DNA of 21,980 nt from Lachnoclostridium sp. UBA7097 (GCA_002499945.1 DKYP01000182.1:1-21980); one strand, 5' to 3'; numbered from the stretch's first letter, positions 1 through 8,448 are shown. Notes: generated by a model not told the origin, from the letters alone. Numbers and translations: made by a program.

Positions 1-150
1 ACACTTTGGAATTGCCAGCCCATCTTTCTTTGGTATCCTTTTAATTAGCACCCCTGAATCCGCAATTTTGTAATTCTTGAAAATTCAGGCAAGAAATGAT
101 ATACTTTTAGGGTTATAAAATCTTATATTTAAAAAGGGGAGCTGGCTGTT
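1..150. other. Leader region before the YnbB-family gene; no assignable gene
   Basis: The first 76 bases hold no complete gene. On the minus strand an open stretch from about 86 to 1 reads like protein (it includes DSGVLIKRIPKKDGLAIP), but it has no ribosome site or good start codon and runs off the window edge. It could be the 5' end of a divergent gene, a remnant, or chance. An inverted repeat CCTGAAT (53-59) / ATTCAGG (83-89) overlaps the -35 box of the promoter at 77-105 and might be an operator or the end of an upstream transcript. Confidence 0.3.
77..105 (+). promoter_or_regulatory. Sigma-A type promoter for the YnbB-family gene
   Basis: TTGAAA at 77-82 is separated by exactly 17 bases from TATACT at 100-105, with a TG at 97-98 in the extended -10 position. 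This is a near-consensus housekeeping promoter. Transcription would begin near 112, giving a leader of about 40 bases before the ATG at 151. Confidence 0.75.
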
Positions 151-1464
151 ATGGGTACAGATGAATTAAAGGAATATTACCTTATGTCGGGGATTGATGA
201 GAGTGTATATAATTTTTGTGATGGAATACAGAGGGGGCTGGACGGGAGGTTCAGGGAAATAGACCAGACTGCCGAGTTTAACCAGATAAAGGTGCTTTCT
301 GCCCTGCGCAGGCACAGGACAAGTACTGCATGTTTTGAATCATCAACGGGGTATGGTTATGATGATATAGGAAGGGAAACTTTAGAGGCGGTATATGCGG
401 ATATATTTGGCGCAGAGGCTGCCCTTGTGCGGCCGCAGCTTACATGTGGCACACATGCGCTTACGGTAGCGCTTTCTGCTATTTTAAGGCCAGGTGATGA
501 ACTTTTATCACCTGTGGGCAGGCCTTATGACACGCTTGAAGGCGTTATAGGGATTAAGGAGAAAAACCCACCATGTTCGCTTAAGGAATTTGGCATAACA
601 TACAGGCAGGCGGACCTGCTTCCGGATGGAAGTTTTGATTATGATGCCATAAGGGCAGCAATTAATGAAAAGACAAAGCTTGTAACGATACAAAAGTCAA
701 AGGGGTATGACCCGAGGCCTACGTTCTCTGTAAAGCAGATTGGTGAGCTGGTATCTTTTATTAAGTCAGTAAAGCCTGATGTAATATGTATGGTTGATAA
801 TTGTTATGGTGAGTTTACTGAGAGGACAGAGCCGGTACAGGCAGGGGCAGACCTTTGTGCAGGCTCGCTTATTAAAAACCCGGGCGGCGGGCTTGCGCCA
901 ATTGGCGGTTATATTGCAGGAAAGAAAGAACTTGTGGATTTGTGTGCATACAGGCTTACAGCGCCGGGGCTTGGCAAGGAGGTTGGCGCAACGCTTGGGC
1001 TTAACAGGCCGTTTTTCCAGGGGCTTTTTCTTGCGCCTGTAGTTACGGCTGGTGCGCTTAAAGGTGCAATATTTGCTGCTGGCATATATGAAAAGCTTGG
1101 TTTTAAGGTTGTGCCTTCTGCGGATACGCCAAGATATGATATAATACAGGCTGTAACCCTTGGCTCAAAAGAAGCTATGGTGGCATTCTGCAAGGGGATA
1201 CAGGCAGCATCACCTGTAGACAGCCATGTAGCCCCTGAACCTTATGCAATGCCGGGATACCATAGTGATGTAATAATGGCGGCAGGTGCATTTATACAAG
1301 GCTCATCAATAGAACTTAGTGCAGATGGCCCTGTAGAACCGCCTTATGCAGTATATTTCCAGGGAGGCCTTACATGGTACCATGCTAAATTTGGCATTAT
1401 GATGTCATTACAGTATTTAAAAGATGCAGGAATTGTGCATATTGACGGAGTATCAGGGGAATAA
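151..1464 (+). CDS. ynbB: Methionine gamma-lyase family PLP-dependent protein (YnbB / aluminium resistance protein family)
   Basis: A 437-residue cytosolic fold-type I PLP enzyme of the Met_gamma_lyase (PF06838) family. Family members are related to cystathionine/methionine gamma-lyases; the true substrate is generally not established, and the old name 'aluminium resistance protein' is poorly supported. Visible features are the N-terminal TGYGYDDIGRE segment (66-76), PQLTCGTHA (95-103) in the cofactor phosphate region, VDNCYGEF (215-222) with Asp216 as probable pyridine-nitrogen partner, and SLIKNPGGG (239-247) with Lys242 as probable Schiff-base lysine. Length is normal for the family. The start at 151 follows a GGGGAG site at about 136-141. 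The gene has its own promoter and is separated from radC by 140 AT-rich bases, so it is probably a single transcription unit or a partial read-through neighbour. Confidence 0.9.
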   Translation: MGTDELKEYYLMSGIDESVYNFCDGIQRGLDGRFREIDQTAEFNQIKVLSALRRHRTSTACFESSTGYGYDDIGRETLEAVYADIFGAEAALVRPQLTCGTHALTVALSAILRPGDELLSPVGRPYDTLEGVIGIKEKNPPCSLKEFGITYRQADLLPDGSFDYDAIRAAINEKTKLVTIQKSKGYDPRPTFSVKQIGELVSFIKSVKPDVICMVDNCYGEFTERTEPVQAGADLCAGSLIKNPGGGLAPIGGYIAGKKELVDLCAYRLTAPGLGKEVGATLGLNRPFFQGLFLAPVVTAGALKGAIFAAGIYEKLGFKVVPSADTPRYDIIQAVTLGSKEAMVAFCKGIQAASPVDSHVAPEPYAMPGYHSDVIMAAGAFIQGSSIELSADGPVEPPYAVYFQGGLTWYHAKFGIMMSLQYLKDAGIVHIDGVSGE

Positions 1465-1604
1465 GAGAAATTTTAGTTTTTTTTTAGAAAAAATTGCGAA
1501 AAAACCACATGTTTTTCTACATTGGATTATATACAAAGAAAACAATTTATGATAACATAAATTATAAGTGCATACCGGGGAGCTTTCCTTAAACAGGAGG
1601 CAGT
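1465..1604 (+). promoter_or_regulatory. AT-rich intergenic region with possible promoter for the radC-mre run
   Basis: No gene fits here. A possible weak promoter is TTGCGA (1494-1499), an 18-base spacer, then TACATT (1518-1523). An inverted repeat TAGAAAAA (1485-1492) / TTTTTCTA (1512-1519) brackets it and could be an operator or a weak hairpin; several other AT-rich -10-like strings follow. No GC-rich intrinsic terminator for the preceding gene is visible. The radC ribosome site AGGAGG lies at about 1595-1600. Confidence 0.35.
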
Positions 1605-2318
1605 ATGGACGGAAATAATATTAAAAATAACATTACAATGAAGGAATTGCCAGTTTCAGAAAGGCCATATGAGAAGTGTGAACAGTATGGTGCAGAAGCA
1701 CTTTCGGATGCAGAGCTTCTTGCTGTAGTTATACGTACAGGCGGAAGGGGAGAGAGGGCAACAGAGCTTGCCACACGTGTTATTAACAGCACGCCCGGAA
1801 GAAAGATAGGCGGGCTTTTCCAGATGTCATTAAACCAGCTGGCGGAGATACATGGGATAGGCAGGGTAAAGGCAATACAGCTTAACTGCCTTACAGAGAT
1901 AACAAAGCGCATGATGTCAACAGGGCTTTCCACAGGGCAGCTTCTATGTACAGAGCCAGGGAAAGTGGCAGCATATTTTATGCCTAAGATGAAGTTCCTT
2001 GAATATGAACAGGTGAGGCTGTTAATATTAAATGGCAGGAATGCGCTTGAACGTGAAATTATAATTTCAAATGGCTCATTTAATTCTGCTGTTGCGTCGC
2101 CACGTGAAATATTTTATAATGCGCTTAAGTATAAAGCTGTATCAGTAATAGTTTTACATAACCATCCGTCAGGAGACCCTTCGCCAAGCCGTGAGGATAT
2201 CCTTCTTACAAAAAGGCTGGCAGACACAGGCGGCATGGTTGGTATTCCTTTGCTTGACCATATAATTACCGGGGATAACCGGTATGTAAGCATGAAAGAA
2301 AGTGGTTACGGGTTTTAA
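1605..2318 (+). CDS. radC: RadC family JAB/JAMM-domain protein
   Basis: A 237-residue RadC (UPF0758) protein. It has an N-terminal UPF0758 region with a helix-hairpin-helix motif at 81-93 (EIHGIGRVKAIQL) and a C-terminal MPN/JAMM domain. The metal motif is HNHPSGDPSPSREDI, giving His175, His177, Ser185 and Asp188 as expected ligands or catalytic residues. The once-claimed DNA-repair role of RadC has been disputed and its biochemical activity is uncertain. It lies just upstream of mreB, as in many Bacillota. The ATG follows an AGGAGG site about five bases upstream. It ends 31 bases before mreB and is probably co-transcribed. Confidence 0.93.
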   Translation: MDGNNIKNNITMKELPVSERPYEKCEQYGAEALSDAELLAVVIRTGGRGERATELATRVINSTPGRKIGGLFQMSLNQLAEIHGIGRVKAIQLNCLTEITKRMMSTGLSTGQLLCTEPGKVAAYFMPKMKFLEYEQVRLLILNGRNALEREIIISNGSFNSAVASPREIFYNALKYKAVSVIVLHNHPSGDPSPSREDILLTKRLADTGGMVGIPLLDHIITGDNRYVSMKESGYGF

Positions 2319-2349
2319 TTACCATGCCACTTCCGGAAGGAGAATTTTA

Positions 2350-3357
2350 ATGTCACAAAAGACTTATGGTATAGATTTTGGGACAGGTACCATTAAAGTA
2401 TATAAAAAAGGACAGGGAGTAATACTGCTTGAAAGAAATGTAGTGGCTACTGTCGGCAGTGAAAAGAGGCCAGTGGCAATAGGCGAGAAAGCATATGAGA
2501 TGTATGAAAAAGCACCTCCAAGCATAAATGTTTCATTCCCGTTAAGCCACGGGGTGATTTCCGAACTTAAGGATATGACTGCATTGTGGAACTTTATGCT
2601 TTCAGCGCTTGCAGGGCATAAAAAGTTCAAGGGCGGTGAATTTTATATTGCTGTGCCGGCAGATATTACAGAAGTAGAGAAAAAAGCATATTCACGCATA
2701 ATATCTGAGGGTGAAGGGAAGCCCAGGCATATTTTCCTTGTGGACAAGCCTGTCGCTGATGCTTACGGGCTTGGCATTGATGTTGCACGGACACATGGAA
2801 GCCTTATTGCAAATATAGGGGCAGATACTACTGAGATATCTATTATTTCACATGGCGGCATAGTTTTTACAAAACTTTTGCCTTATGGCGGCAACTATTT
2901 TGACAGCCAGATTATGAAATATGCAAGGAAAAAGTATAATTTTGTTATAGGCAGGAAGACAGCGGAAATAATAAAAAAAACCCTTGTATCCGCAGAGCCT
3001 GTGGAGAAACATTTAAAGATTGCAGGGCGTGATATATTAAAGGGGCTTCCGGGGGAGATAGATATTTCATCAAAAGAGATATTCCCGCTGGTAGAAGATG
3101 TATTTTATATAATATCTTCTTCTGTCAGGTCAATGCTTGAAAGGACACCGCCGGAGATTTCCCAGGAGATAATACATACGGGTTTGTACCTTACAGGTGC
3201 ATCATCATGGATTAAAGGCCTTGATGCACTTATTGAAAGGGAGACGCATATAAGGGCAAATGTAACAAAGGATGCACAGAAAACCGTGGCGGAAGGGCTT
3301 GGCTACCTTGCCACACATCCTAAAGATGCAGCGTCTTACTTATCCCGGTTAAAATAA
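2350..3357 (+). CDS. mreB: MreB-type bacterial actin, divergent nucleotide-binding motifs
   Basis: A 335-residue actin-like protein of the MreB family, the cytoskeletal scaffold that guides side-wall peptidoglycan synthesis at the membrane. Family identity is clear: phosphate-1 loop GIDFGTGTIKVY (7-18), VPADITEVEKKAY (102-114), GRKTAEIIK (201-209), the typical length, and mreCD directly downstream. The ATP-handling motifs depart from the usual form. The common EEP(M)AAA reads DKPVADA, so the residue before Pro134 is Lys133 instead of the catalytic Glu. DIGGGTTE reads NIGADTTE (155-162). TGGGA reads TGASS (282-286). The protein may therefore bind or hydrolyse ATP poorly, or by another route. 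The start at 2350 is chosen because AAGGAG (2337-2342) sits seven bases upstream; a longer frame from 2302 would overlap radC and lacks a site. Confidence 0.9.
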   Translation: MSQKTYGIDFGTGTIKVYKKGQGVILLERNVVATVGSEKRPVAIGEKAYEMYEKAPPSINVSFPLSHGVISELKDMTALWNFMLSALAGHKKFKGGEFYIAVPADITEVEKKAYSRIISEGEGKPRHIFLVDKPVADAYGLGIDVARTHGSLIANIGADTTEISIISHGGIVFTKLLPYGGNYFDSQIMKYARKKYNFVIGRKTAEIIKKTLVSAEPVEKHLKIAGRDILKGLPGEIDISSKEIFPLVEDVFYIISSSVRSMLERTPPEISQEIIHTGLYLTGASSWIKGLDALIERETHIRANVTKDAQKTVAEGLGYLATHPKDAASYLSRLK

Positions 3358-3375
3358 TGGAGGATACCAGAAGCA

Positions 3376-4245
3376 ATGCGCAAAAGGACAAAGATTACTA
3401 TAGACCCTAAATATATTCTTATAATAATAGTTGCTGCCTGTGTTGTACTTATGCTTGTTTCTTTTAAGTTCCAGGATAAAATGGAACCTGTGCGTTCAGT
3501 TGCTGGTGATATTATAACACCTATGCAGAATGGAATAAATAAAGTAGGAACAAAGATAGCAGAGCAGTTAGACTATATTACGACAGTTAAAGAACTTGTA
3601 AAAGAGAACAAGGAGCTTAAGTCACAGCTTGAGAAAGTATCAGCTGAAAACAGGCTTCTGCAACAGGATAAATATGAACTGGATAATTTAAGGGAACTTT
3701 ATGACCTGGGTGAGCAGTATGCAGGCTACCCGAAGGTTGCAGCACGTGTTATAAGCAGCAGCAATGATAACTGGTACAGCACATTTATAATAGATAAAGG
3801 TTCGGATGACGGGCTTGCTGTTAATATGAATGTAATGGCAGGTGACGGGCTTGTTGGCATAATTATAGAAGTAAACAGTTCTTATTCCAGGGTGCGTTCT
3901 ATTATTGATGATTCAAATAATGTAGCCGGCACATTTTTAAAGACTTCTGACAGGTGCATAGTAAGCGGCAACCTTGGTCTTTTAAATGAAGGTGTAATAG
4001 AAATATCGGGGATAAGCGGCAGTGCAGATATAAAAGACGGGTATGCGGTAGTGACTTCACAGATAAGTGATAAATACCTGCCTGGAATACTTATTGGCTA
4101 TGCCAGGGATTTAAAAAAGGATTCAACAAATATCACACAGACCGGCTATCTTACACCGGCTGCCGATTTTTCAAAGCTTGATATGGTGCTTGTAATAACA
4201 CAGGTAAAGGATTCGGAAAGCTTAGAGGAGATGCTGGACAAATGA
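3376..4245 (+). CDS. mreC: Rod shape-determining protein MreC
   Basis: A 289-residue bitopic membrane protein. One membrane segment lies at about 13-30. It is followed by a coiled coil at about 68-110 (rich in K-E-N-K-E-L and L-E-K-V heptads) and an extracytoplasmic beta-domain from about 118 to 280, matching the MreC fold. In the elongation machine MreC bridges MreB/MreD to PBP2 and is thought to switch PBP2/RodA activity. The ATG follows TGGAGGA at 3358-3364, overlapping the mreB stop. The stop overlaps the mreD start (ATGA at 4242-4245), a sign of translational coupling. No unusual sequence is visible. Confidence 0.93.
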   Translation: MRKRTKITIDPKYILIIIVAACVVLMLVSFKFQDKMEPVRSVAGDIITPMQNGINKVGTKIAEQLDYITTVKELVKENKELKSQLEKVSAENRLLQQDKYELDNLRELYDLGEQYAGYPKVAARVISSSNDNWYSTFIIDKGSDDGLAVNMNVMAGDGLVGIIIEVNSSYSRVRSIIDDSNNVAGTFLKTSDRCIVSGNLGLLNEGVIEISGISGSADIKDGYAVVTSQISDKYLPGILIGYARDLKKDSTNITQTGYLTPAADFSKLDMVLVITQVKDSESLEEMLDK

Positions 4246-4778
4246 AACGTTATATAAGCATGTTTCTGTTAATAATAATATGTTTTCTTTTACAGACAAC
4301 ACTGTTCCAGAAGCTTAAACTTGCCAATGTATCGCCAAACCTTCTTATTGTGCTGGTATCTTCAGCAGGCGTTATGTATGGAAGGGGTGCAGGTATATAT
4401 TCAGGCATATTAAGCGGGATTTTATGTGATTTCCTTTACAGCAATATTATTGGTGTATATATACTTATATATGTGATTGCAGGCTATATATGCGGGATTG
4501 CACATAAGCTGTATTATAAAGATGACATGGCAGTGCCTGTATTTATAATAGCAGCCAGTGATTTATTTGCAAATATGCTGTTTTACATTATATGCTTCCT
4601 TTTAAGGGGAAGGCTTGGTATACTGGGTTATATGAGGGATATAATCCTCCCGGAACTTGTATATACAGTAATTGTTGGTATATTAATATACAGGATACTT
4701 TACTGGCTTGAAGAGAAGATGTACCCTTCTGACGAAGTGCCGCTTGAAAGCCCGCCAGTACAGGAAGAAGAGATTTAG
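4242..4778 (+). CDS. mreD: Rod shape-determining protein MreD
   Basis: A 178-residue integral membrane protein. Hydrophobic segments at about 5-22, 29-50, 60-85, 98-120 and 130-152 are consistent with the five or six membrane helices of MreD. MreD works with MreC and RodA in the side-wall complex; its own biochemical role is poorly known. The start overlaps the mreC stop by four bases. The tail after about 155 is acidic and proline-rich and probably cytoplasmic. Its last bases lead straight into the strong AGGAGGTG site for the PBP2 gene. By approximate hand count its isoleucines are about 17 ATA, 9 ATT and 1 ATC. Confidence 0.88.
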   Translation: MKRYISMFLLIIICFLLQTTLFQKLKLANVSPNLLIVLVSSAGVMYGRGAGIYSGILSGILCDFLYSNIIGVYILIYVIAGYICGIAHKLYYKDDMAVPVFIIAASDLFANMLFYIICFLLRGRLGILGYMRDIILPELVYTVIVGILIYRILYWLEEKMYPSDEVPLESPPVQEEEI

Positions 4779-4787
4779 GAGGTGCCT

Positions 4788-7664
4788 ATGTTTGATACAC
4801 TAAAAGAATATTTGAAGGCATTTTTTGCTTCACGCCTTGTCCCGGTAACAGTTGTGTATCTTTTATTATTTGCGGTACTTATAAACCGTATGTTCCAGAT
4901 ACAGATTACAGGCAGTGATATTTATGCGAAGGACGCTGGTGAGAATAAAACAAAAGTGCGCACAGTAAAGGCATCAAGGGGCAATATATATGACTGTAAC
5001 GGGAAGCTGCTTGCATATAACAAGCTTGCGTACAATGTAATATATGCAGAAAATGATATTACAGGCAAGATGTCATCAGAAGAAAAAAATATAATGGTTT
5101 ATAATACTATAAAGATAATAGAGAATAATGGCGGGACACTTTCTGTAGAAACATTTATGCAGGCTGATAAAAAAGGCAGGCTGGAGTTTACGGTGGAAGG
5201 AAGTGCACTTCTTAGGTTTAAGGCAGAGATTTATTCTTCCAAGGGGGGTGTAGAAGGGCTTACAGAGGAACAAAGGGAATCAACGGCACAGGAAGTTTAT
5301 GACTTTATTAACTCTGATGATATAAGCGGCCCGAGGTTTGCCATAGATAATGAAAGGTTTAGCCCGCAGGAGGCAATGAAGATACTGGCAGTGCGTTATG
5401 CAATATTTATTAAAAGGTTCCGCCAGGATGAAACAATAACACTTGCGAAGGATGTTAATGACAAGACAGTTGCGGCAATTAAGGAGAATAATAATGAACT
5501 TCCGGGTGTTGATATTATGGAAGATACTGTGCGTGTATATAAGAAGAGTGAGTATTTTGCACATATAATAGGGTATACAGGTGCGGTTTCTTCTGAAAAA
5601 CTTGCTGAGCTTAAAAAAGAAGGAAATAATGATTATACTGATGATGACCAGATAGGCATATCAGGCATTGAAAATACTTTTGAGGATGAACTGAAAGGAA
5701 AGAAGGGAAAGGAAAAGCTTATTGTAGCATCAGGTACAAACCGTATAACAGGCATAACTAACAGGAAAGACCCTGTAGCAGGCAATAATATATATCTTTC
5801 AATAGATGCAGATTTGCAGGAGGAGTGTTATAAACTGCTTGAAGAGCATATTGCGGGAATACTTGTGACAAGTATGCATAATAGTGCAGATGCAGGTACA
5901 AAGGGGCAGTCTGCAACAGGCATAAAGATACCTGTATATGATGTGTATAATGCGCTTATACAGAATAACCTTGTCAATGTAATGAGGTTTACGGATAAAA
6001 GCGCCTCAAAGCTTGAAAAAAGCACATATAAAAAATATAAAGAGAAGTCTAAGTATATAATTAGTAAATTAAAGGAAATACTTAAAACAGGCAGCACAAA
6101 GACAAGGCGCAGCTTATCAGATGATATGGCGGAATTTACAGATTATTTTTATAAACTGCTGTCAGACAAGGGAATAGTCCTTAAGAGTGAAATAGACACT
6201 ACAGATGCAACATATAAAAAGTATGCTGCGGGCAAGCTGGGCTTAAGCCAGTTCCTCCAGTATGCAATTTCTAAAAACTGGGTAGAGTTAAGTGGTTTAA
6301 ATATAGGCGATAAATATTACAGTACATCAGAGATATATGAAATGCTTGTAAAGTATGGGATGAAGCTGTTAAAGGAAGACACAGGATATATTAAAATGGT
6401 TTACAGCTACCTTATATACCATTATGAGCTTTCTGGAAGGGACTGCTGCCTGCTTATGTTTGACCAGGGCAATATAAAATATAATGCCAGTGAGTATGAG
6501 AACCTTGAAAAAGGACTGGTTTCTGCATATTCATTCCTTGTAAAGAAGATTAAGAAGCTTGAAATTACACCAGGGCAGCTTGGGCTTGAGCCTTGTTCAG
6601 GTTCGCTTGTAGTAACAGATGTCAATACAGGTAAAGTAAAAGCAATGGTTACTTATCCAAGTTATGACAATAACAAGATGGTGAACAAGGTAGATTCAGA
6701 ATATTACAATACTTACCTTATGCAGAACAAGTCATCACCAATGTTAAACAAGCCAGTACAGCAGGCTATGGCGCCAGGTTCTACATTTAAGCTGCTGTCT
6801 TCTGTTACAGGGCTTGAAGAGGGTGTTATATCACCAGGCACAACAATATATGACGGGGTTGTTTTTGATAAGATTGACCACCCGGCAAAATGCTGGAGCT
6901 CATCATCACATGGAAACCTTGATGTTTCCAACGCAATAGGGGTTTCATGTAACTATTTTTTCTATACTGTAGGATATATGCTTAGTGGCAAGACTTCTAA
7001 TGGAAGTATTAACTATCCAAGGGGGATTGAGAAGCTTAAAAAGTATGCAGACCTTTTTGGGCTTACTGACAAGTCGGGTGTTGAAGTGCCTGAAATATCA
7101 CCGACATTTGCAAGTGGTGATGCAGTACGTGCGGCAATAGGGCAGGATACCAATGCATATACACCGGCGCAGGTTTCAAGGTATGTCACATCAGTAGCCA
7201 ACAGCGGGACAACCTATAACCTTACACTGGTTGATAAGATTAAAAATGTAAAGGGCAAAACAGTGCTTGACAATAAGGCAGAAGTAAGGAACAAGGTTAA
7301 AGTTGCAGATTCCACATGGAATGCAGTACACAGGGGGATGTATCTTGTTGTAAATGGTCCACGAAGTTCAATTAAATCAATGTTTACAGGATTAGATGTG
7401 ACAATTGCAGGAAAGACTGGTACTGCACAGCAGACAAAGTCACATCCTAACCATGCATGGTTTGTATCATATGCACCATATGATAAACCTGAGATATCAG
7501 TTACCTGTAATATACCAAACGGATATACTTCATCAAATGCTGCACAGACGGCAAGGGATGTTTATAAATACTATTTTAGCAACAAGGGCAAGAAGAACAA
7601 AGGGAGAAAGAAAGTTTCAGGAGCTATAAAAATGCCGGAATCAGGTTCACAACGTATAGATTAA
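4788..7664 (+). CDS. mrdA: Class B penicillin-binding protein 2 (elongasome transpeptidase) with large internal insertion
   Basis: A 958-residue class B PBP, the D,D-transpeptidase that pairs with RodA to cross-link side-wall peptidoglycan. One N-terminal membrane segment (about 13-32) is followed by the dimerisation/pedestal region, with RGNIYDCNGKLLAYN near 65-79. The transpeptidase domain has all three active-site motifs: STFK with nucleophile Ser665 and Lys668, SCN at 720-722, and KTGTAQ from Lys876. E. coli PBP2 is about 630 residues and Bacillus homologues about 700. The excess lies mainly between DADLQEECYKLLEEH (ending near 353) and SGSLVVTDVNTGKVKAM (from about 603), i.e. about 245 extra residues that look helical and Lys/Tyr/Ser-rich. 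The start at 4788 follows AGGAGGTG at 4777-4784. The gene is four codons downstream of mreD and 25 bases before minC. Confidence 0.92.
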   Translation: MFDTLKEYLKAFFASRLVPVTVVYLLLFAVLINRMFQIQITGSDIYAKDAGENKTKVRTVKASRGNIYDCNGKLLAYNKLAYNVIYAENDITGKMSSEEKNIMVYNTIKIIENNGGTLSVETFMQADKKGRLEFTVEGSALLRFKAEIYSSKGGVEGLTEEQRESTAQEVYDFINSDDISGPRFAIDNERFSPQEAMKILAVRYAIFIKRFRQDETITLAKDVNDKTVAAIKENNNELPGVDIMEDTVRVYKKSEYFAHIIGYTGAVSSEKLAELKKEGNNDYTDDDQIGISGIENTFEDELKGKKGKEKLIVASGTNRITGITNRKDPVAGNNIYLSIDADLQEECYKLLEEHIAGILVTSMHNSADAGTKGQSATGIKIPVYDVYNALIQNNLVNVMRFTDKSASKLEKSTYKKYKEKSKYIISKLKEILKTGSTKTRRSLSDDMAEFTDYFYKLLSDKGIVLKSEIDTTDATYKKYAAGKLGLSQFLQYAISKNWVELSGLNIGDKYYSTSEIYEMLVKYGMKLLKEDTGYIKMVYSYLIYHYELSGRDCCLLMFDQGNIKYNASEYENLEKGLVSAYSFLVKKIKKLEITPGQLGLEPCSGSLVVTDVNTGKVKAMVTYPSYDNNKMVNKVDSEYYNTYLMQNKSSPMLNKPVQQAMAPGSTFKLLSSVTGLEEGVISPGTTIYDGVVFDKIDHPAKCWSSSSHGNLDVSNAIGVSCNYFFYTVGYMLSGKTSNGSINYPRGIEKLKKYADLFGLTDKSGVEVPEISPTFASGDAVRAAIGQDTNAYTPAQVSRYVTSVANSGTTYNLTLVDKIKNVKGKTVLDNKAEVRNKVKVADSTWNAVHRGMYLVVNGPRSSIKSMFTGLDVTIAGKTGTAQQTKSHPNHAWFVSYAPYDKPEISVTCNIPNGYTSSNAAQTARDVYKYYFSNKGKKNKGRKKVSGAIKMPESGSQRID

Positions 7665-7689
7665 TTTTGTATTATTATGGAGGAAGGAT

Positions 7690-8358
7690 ATGGATGGTAC
7701 TGTAGTTATTAAGGGGTTTAAGGCGGGGATTATACTGGTTCTAAATCCTGATGCCAGCTATGAAACACTGAAAAAAGATATTGCAGAAAAGTTTAAGGCA
7801 TCAGCGGCATTTTTTGGGGAGGCTGCCAAAGCTATATCCTTTAAGGGGCGTGACCTTTCAGATGAACAGAAAATAGAGATTGTGGATATAATACAGGAAA
7901 ACTGCAGCCTTACAATATTATGTATAATGGAGGATGACCCTGTAATGGAGGAAGCTTTTGGCAAGTCACTTGAAAGAAAGCTTATGGAACAGGATTACAG
8001 CAATACGGGGCAGTTCTATAAAGGAAACCTGCGTTCAGGCCAGGTACTTGACGTTGAAACAAGCATTATTATAATTGGTGATATAAAACCTGGTGCCAAG
8101 GTTATTTCAAAAGGCAATGTAATAGTGCTTGGTTCACTTAAAGGCAATGTGTATGCAGGGGCATCAGGCAATAATAATGCATTTGTCGTGGCGCTTGATA
8201 TGCACCCTGTACAGATAAGGATAGCAGACACAATAGCACGTTCACCTGATAACCCTAAGAAAGACAAAAATAATGAAACTAAGATAGCATTTTTAGATAA
8301 TGGAAATATATATATAGAACCGCTGGATAAAGATGTTATGTCCGATATACATTTATAA
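7690..8358 (+). CDS. minC: Septum site-determining protein MinC
   Basis: A 222-residue FtsZ-assembly inhibitor. The N-terminal domain (about 1-100) is the FtsZ-antagonising part. The C-terminal beta-helix domain (about 110-190) contains the RSGQ motif at 115-118, the known MinD contact, followed by GDIKPGAKVISKGNVIVLG typical of MinC_C. A hydrophilic stretch near 190-205 and a short tail (VMSDIHL) follow. The ATG at 7690 lies seven bases after GGAGGAAGG. The gene follows PBP2 by 25 bases, so cell-wall growth and division-site control share a transcript here. A 90-base gap with a possible promoter precedes minD. Confidence 0.93.
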   Translation: MDGTVVIKGFKAGIILVLNPDASYETLKKDIAEKFKASAAFFGEAAKAISFKGRDLSDEQKIEIVDIIQENCSLTILCIMEDDPVMEEAFGKSLERKLMEQDYSNTGQFYKGNLRSGQVLDVETSIIIIGDIKPGAKVISKGNVIVLGSLKGNVYAGASGNNNAFVVALDMHPVQIRIADTIARSPDNPKKDKNNETKIAFLDNGNIYIEPLDKDVMSDIHL

Positions 8359-8448
8359 ACTTACGGGATGGAGTATGTGAATGTCTGTGGAGTAATGCCA
8401 CATTCTATAATAGATTATTAAAATAGTTCTGACAGGAGGAATTAAACT
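8359..8448 (+). promoter_or_regulatory. Possible promoter and small hairpin before minD
   Basis: The gap between minC and minD contains a perfect -10 box TATAAT at 8406-8411, but the -35 region 17 bases upstream (GTCTGT) is poor. A short inverted repeat TGTGG (8386-8390) / CCACA (8398-8402) overlaps the spacer. This could be an internal promoter letting minDE-rodA be made independently of mreB-minC, or an RNA hairpin in a read-through message. The minD ribosome site AGGAGG is at about 8435-8440. Confidence 0.35.

Noticed and set aside
2302..2349. Longer MreB start at 2302
   Set aside because: It overlaps the radC end, lacks a ribosome site and would add a non-homologous head, whereas 2350 has AAGGAG at good spacing.
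5838..6590. PBP2 insertion as an assembly error or inserted mobile element
   Set aside because: The frame is continuous, codon use matches the rest of the gene, and no terminal repeats or target duplication are visible.
7405..7629. Open frame inside the 3' end of the PBP2 gene
   Set aside because: It overlaps the KTG region of PBP2 in another frame, with His/Met-rich shadow composition and no ribosome site.
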